Assembly: GCA_020025595.1 (NCBI GenBank) | Contig: JAHHRV010000021.1 | Span: 1 to 39,243, forward strand | From: Oscillospiraceae bacterium | GTDB taxonomy: Bacteria; Bacillota; Clostridia; Oscillospirales; Oscillospiraceae | DNA length: 39,243 nt | Direction of reading: 5' to 3' | Program-made: the position numbers and the translations under genes | Shown here: in pieces, positions 36,640-39,243 of the stretch | Layout: the number at the start of each line of letters is the position of its first letter | Numbering within the stretch: the first letter of the stretch is position 1 | The notes under the pieces: generated by a model | The model's database searches: none | Seen by the model: the letters and a program-made list of their open reading frames with translations, nothing else | Told to the model about the DNA's origin: nothing

Positions 36640-39243
36640 ATGTTTCAGGCCCCGAAACTGACAGACGCCGGCAAAAACCTGTATTACAGGAATATGGCCG
36701 GTGAGGGGATCAAATTTACAACCATTCAGCTGGGAAACGGCACGATCAGCGGCCCGATCTCCGCCATGACGGCCCTTGTCAGCGCTGTGGTGACTATCGA
36801 CGCCGCGGTGAAGAATAACGCGGAGCAGTACGCTGATGTGTCCGGCCATTTTTCCAACGCCGAACTGGAGAAGGGTTTTTACTGGCGTGAGATCGGCGTG
36901 TTCGCGGCGGATCCTGATTACCCCGGCGACCGCAGCCACGACATTCTTTACTGCTACCAAAACGCTTATGACACGGCGGACTTTATCCCCGTGGCGTCGG
37001 TGGAAACGGTGGAAAAAAACATTACCGTGCCCATTATCGTGGGCGACGCCTCCACGGTGTCCTGCACCCTGTCCAGTTCGCAGGTTCTGGTGTCGGAGGC
37101 AGACCTGGAAGCACACAACAAGGACGCGAACGCCCACAATGCCCTTTTTGAGAAGATCAACAAGGAACTGGAAAAGAAGCAGGACACGATCACAACCAAG
37201 GGCATTTTGAAAGGCGGCCAGAATGCGGAGGGAAACCCCACCGTGACCCAGGCCACGCCGGGCGTGGACTACCAGCAGCCCACCCAGGCGCTGACGGAAA
37301 GCAACGCCATGGCTCTGACGGATACGGTTCCGTTTTTCTCCGGCTCTGCCGGGCAAAATCGCAAGGTTACGCTGAAAAAGCTAAAGGAGGCCCTAGGCGT
37401 CCAGTCTGCCAGTATCAACGTGACGACCTGCGCCGGTGCGGTGGTGGTTTGCACAGACGGAGAAACCACCCTGAACGGCGTGGGGTCCACCAAGTTTTCC
37501 CTGCCGGAGAACACCGGCGCCTGGGAGGTAACCGCCACCCTGAACGGACACACGGCCAGTACCGTGGTGGAGGTTACCGGCGCCATGCAGTACAACGTGG
37601 ATCTGGTGATTACCTCCAGCGTGGCAGTCACACACACGCCTGTGAAAACCACCTACAACGTGGGGGAAACATTCGACCCCACCGGCCTGGTGGTCACCGC
37701 CACCTATGCCGACGGCACCACGGAGGACGTAACCGACGGCTGCACATTCAGCCCCACCGTTATGACAGCCGGAACCAAGGTGGTGACGATCACATACCGG
37801 CGGGCGGGCGTGACGGCCACGACCACCCAGGTGGTCACGGTCCTGGAACTGTCCAGCATTTCCGTGAAAACCGCCCCCACAAAGACCGCGTATTACATCG
37901 GTGAGAGTTTCGACGCCATCGGAATGGTGATCGAGGCCACCATGTCCAACGGCACCAAAAAGACCGTGACGGGCTGGACCTACGCCCCCAGCGGTGCCCT
38001 TTCCAAAACGGACACAGCGGTGACGATCTCATACGCGGAAAACGGCGTCACCAAGACCTGCACCCAGGCCATCACGATCCGTACCCTGTCCAGCATTTCC
38101 GTGACGACGGCACCCACGAAAACCGACTACAAATACGGGGAGAAGTTCAGTAGCGCCGGAATGGTGATTACCGCCAAATATTCGGACAACGCCACCCGCG
38201 TGGTGACCGGCTGGACCTATTCGCCCACCGGCTCCCTGGGGCTGGCCAACACCACGATCACGATTACCTACGCGGAGGGCGGCGTGAGTAAGACCTGCAC
38301 CCAGGCTATTACCGTGAGCAACTACCTTTCCAGTGTCGCCGTGACGAACCCGCCCACCAAAACCGCCTATTTCACCGGCGAAACGTTCAGCAGCGCCGGA
38401 ATGGTGGTCACCGCTACCATGGCAGACGGCAGCAAAAAGACCGTTACCGGCTACACCTGCAGCCCCACAACCATGTCAGCCAGCACCACGGCGGTCACGA
38501 TTACCTACGCGGAGGGCGGCGTGACCAAGACGGCCACCACCCGGGTGACAGTCACCAGCATTTCCAACACCCTGGCCTCCAACAGCTGGGCAACGATCCG
38601 CGCAGTGTCCGACGCCGGAAAGGGATCCAATTACTGGAGTGTGGGCGACGCCAAGGGTATCACGATCAACGGCAAGGTGGGCGCCACGACGATCTCCAAC
38701 CTGTCCATTTCTGTGTTTATCCTGGGATTCAACCACAACGCCAGCCGCGAGGGCAGCAACCGGATCCATTTCCAAATTGGCAAGATCAACGGTACCCTGG
38801 TGGGCCTGGTAGACAGCGATTACAGCAACAACACCAGCAGAACTGGCGCATTTTCTATGAACACGTCGAACACAAACAGAGGCGGGTGGAGCAACAGCCA
38901 CATGAGAAACACAGTGCTGGGAAGTAACAGCGCCAGCGCTACCAACCCCACAGCCAACACACTGCTGGCGGCCCTGCCGGCGGATCTCCGGGCGGCTATG
39001 AAACCGGCCACCAAGTACAGCGACAACACCGGCGGCGGAGGTGACACCGCCAGTTACGTCACCAGCACCACGGATCTGCTTCCGCTGCTTTCAGAGTTTG
39101 AATACCACGGGGTCAGAACCTACGCCAACAGCGCAGAGAAGAATTACCAAGCCCAGTATGCCTATTACAAGGCCGGAAACAGTAAGGTGCATTATAAGCA
39201 CAATGCCACCAACACGGCGGCCAATGCGTGGTGCCGATCCGTC
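36640..39243 (+). CDS. DGR-diversified tail fibre (start to window end; continues at position 56)
   Basis: The gene starts at ATG 36640 behind AACAGGAGG and runs in frame off the window end, closing at 160 across the junction (902 residues). Residues 1-155 form the tail-fibre N-terminus that docks on the baseplate (DUF3751-like). A short coiled coil follows, then four tandem bacterial Ig-like repeats (about 327-640). The C-terminal DUF6273-type domain (about 649-902) ends in the variable repeat. Such proteins bind a host surface ligand with an exposed, DGR-variable face, as in C-type-lectin-fold receptor-binding proteins. The fold is inferred; the frame and VR are seen directly. Confidence 0.93.
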   Translation, partial: MFQAPKLTDAGKNLYYRNMAGEGIKFTTIQLGNGTISGPISAMTALVSAVVTIDAAVKNNAEQYADVSGHFSNAELEKGFYWREIGVFAADPDYPGDRSHDILYCYQNAYDTADFIPVASVETVEKNITVPIIVGDASTVSCTLSSSQVLVSEADLEAHNKDANAHNALFEKINKELEKKQDTITTKGILKGGQNAEGNPTVTQATPGVDYQQPTQALTESNAMALTDTVPFFSGSAGQNRKVTLKKLKEALGVQSASINVTTCAGAVVVCTDGETTLNGVGSTKFSLPENTGAWEVTATLNGHTASTVVEVTGAMQYNVDLVITSSVAVTHTPVKTTYNVGETFDPTGLVVTATYADGTTEDVTDGCTFSPTVMTAGTKVVTITYRRAGVTATTTQVVTVLELSSISVKTAPTKTAYYIGESFDAIGMVIEATMSNGTKKTVTGWTYAPSGALSKTDTAVTISYAENGVTKTCTQAITIRTLSSISVTTAPTKTDYKYGEKFSSAGMVITAKYSDNATRVVTGWTYSPTGSLGLANTTITITYAEGGVSKTCTQAITVSNYLSSVAVTNPPTKTAYFTGETFSSAGMVVTATMADGSKKTVTGYTCSPTTMSASTTAVTITYAEGGVTKTATTRVTVTSISNTLASNSWATIRAVSDAGKGSNYWSVGDAKGITINGKVGATTISNLSISVFILGFNHNASREGSNRIHFQIGKINGTLVGLVDSDYSNNTSRTGAFSMNTSNTNRGGWSNSHMRNTVLGSNSASATNPTANTLLAALPADLRAAMKPATKYSDNTGGGGDTASYVTSTTDLLPLLSEFEYHGVRTYANSAEKNYQAQYAYYKAGNSKVHYKHNATNTAANAWCRSV
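37618..38562 (+). repeat. Four tandem Ig-like repeats in tail fibre
   Basis: Units begin near 37618, 37849, 38086 and 38326 (period about 79 codons). Each has the pattern (S)xxVTxxPTKTxYxxGExFxxxGMVVTA...VTG...TITYxxGGVTKT. Units 2-4 are closest to each other. They extend the receptor-binding domain from the baseplate, and copy number may change by recombination. Confidence 0.9.
39189..39243. repeat. Terminal direct repeat, copy 2 (contig closure)
   Basis: This is the second copy of the 55-base overlap. It ends one base before the first DGR-variable position (56 after joining), inside the tail fibre gene. Confidence 0.95.

Noticed and set aside
37618..38562. Ig-like repeats as a CRISPR array or DNA satellite
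   Set aside because: The repetition is in protein with a 79-codon period in an open frame, without conserved short DNA repeats and spacers.

Overview
This window is a complete, circularly closed genome of a contractile-tailed (myovirus-type) bacteriophage. Its first 55 bases are repeated exactly as its last 55, so the unique length is 39,188 bp. The strong AGGAGG-type ribosome binding sites, GC-rich coding sequence, SPP/Clostridia-style small phage proteins and a LysM endolysin point to a Gram-positive host in the Bacillota, most likely a gut Clostridia (Oscillospirales-like). The host genus cannot be read from the sequence alone. Apart from one accessory gene, every gene lies on the plus strand.

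Layout. (1) 1-2923: a complete diversity-generating retroelement (DGR). The variable repeat (VR) is the 3' end of the tail fibre gene that runs over the window junction. It is followed by a GGAA-tetraloop hairpin, avd, the template repeat (TR), the reverse transcriptase, and a fibre-associated gene. (2) 2927-5912: host-surface and lysis genes, with two or three small membrane proteins, a CHAP-LysM endolysin, a holin-like protein and a terminator. (3) 5948-7603: a truncated XRE-type repressor remnant, an IS30-family DDE transposase, a strong promoter overlapping an inverted repeat, and a small HTH protein built like an IS30 DNA-binding domain. (4) 7635-17641: early genes. These include an MT-A70 adenine methyltransferase, an HD hydrolase, a membrane-anchored lytic transglycosylase, an HUH-type Rep protein, a DUF4406 protein, a C5-cytosine methyltransferase, a DUF5131 radical-SAM-like protein, an ASCH protein, a DUF1064 nuclease-like protein and a sigma-region-4-like regulator. 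(5) 17642-18157: a non-coding stretch with a possible small RNA and a perfect palindrome, possibly the packaging site. (6) 18158-26236: terminase, portal, protease, capsid and connectors, in the lambda/GpA style. (7) 26238-27056: a minus-strand moron with its own promoter, tandem operator-like repeats and terminator. (8) 27071-39243: tail completion, sheath, tube, frameshifted tail chaperone, tape measure, P2-like baseplate genes and the DGR-diversified tail fibre.

How it works together. The structural genes give a P2-like contractile tail on a lambda-like head. The fibre carries an N-terminal baseplate-attachment region, four tandem Ig-like domains and a DUF6273-type C-terminal domain whose last ~40 residues are rewritten by the DGR. 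TR and VR differ at 11 positions, all of them adenines in TR. The contig closes on itself at the base immediately before the first diversified position, which suggests that the sequenced population was mixed at the VR. No tyrosine or serine integrase, intact repressor, DNA polymerase, helicase or primase was found. The DDE transposase and the HUH Rep are therefore the only visible recombination and replication candidates.
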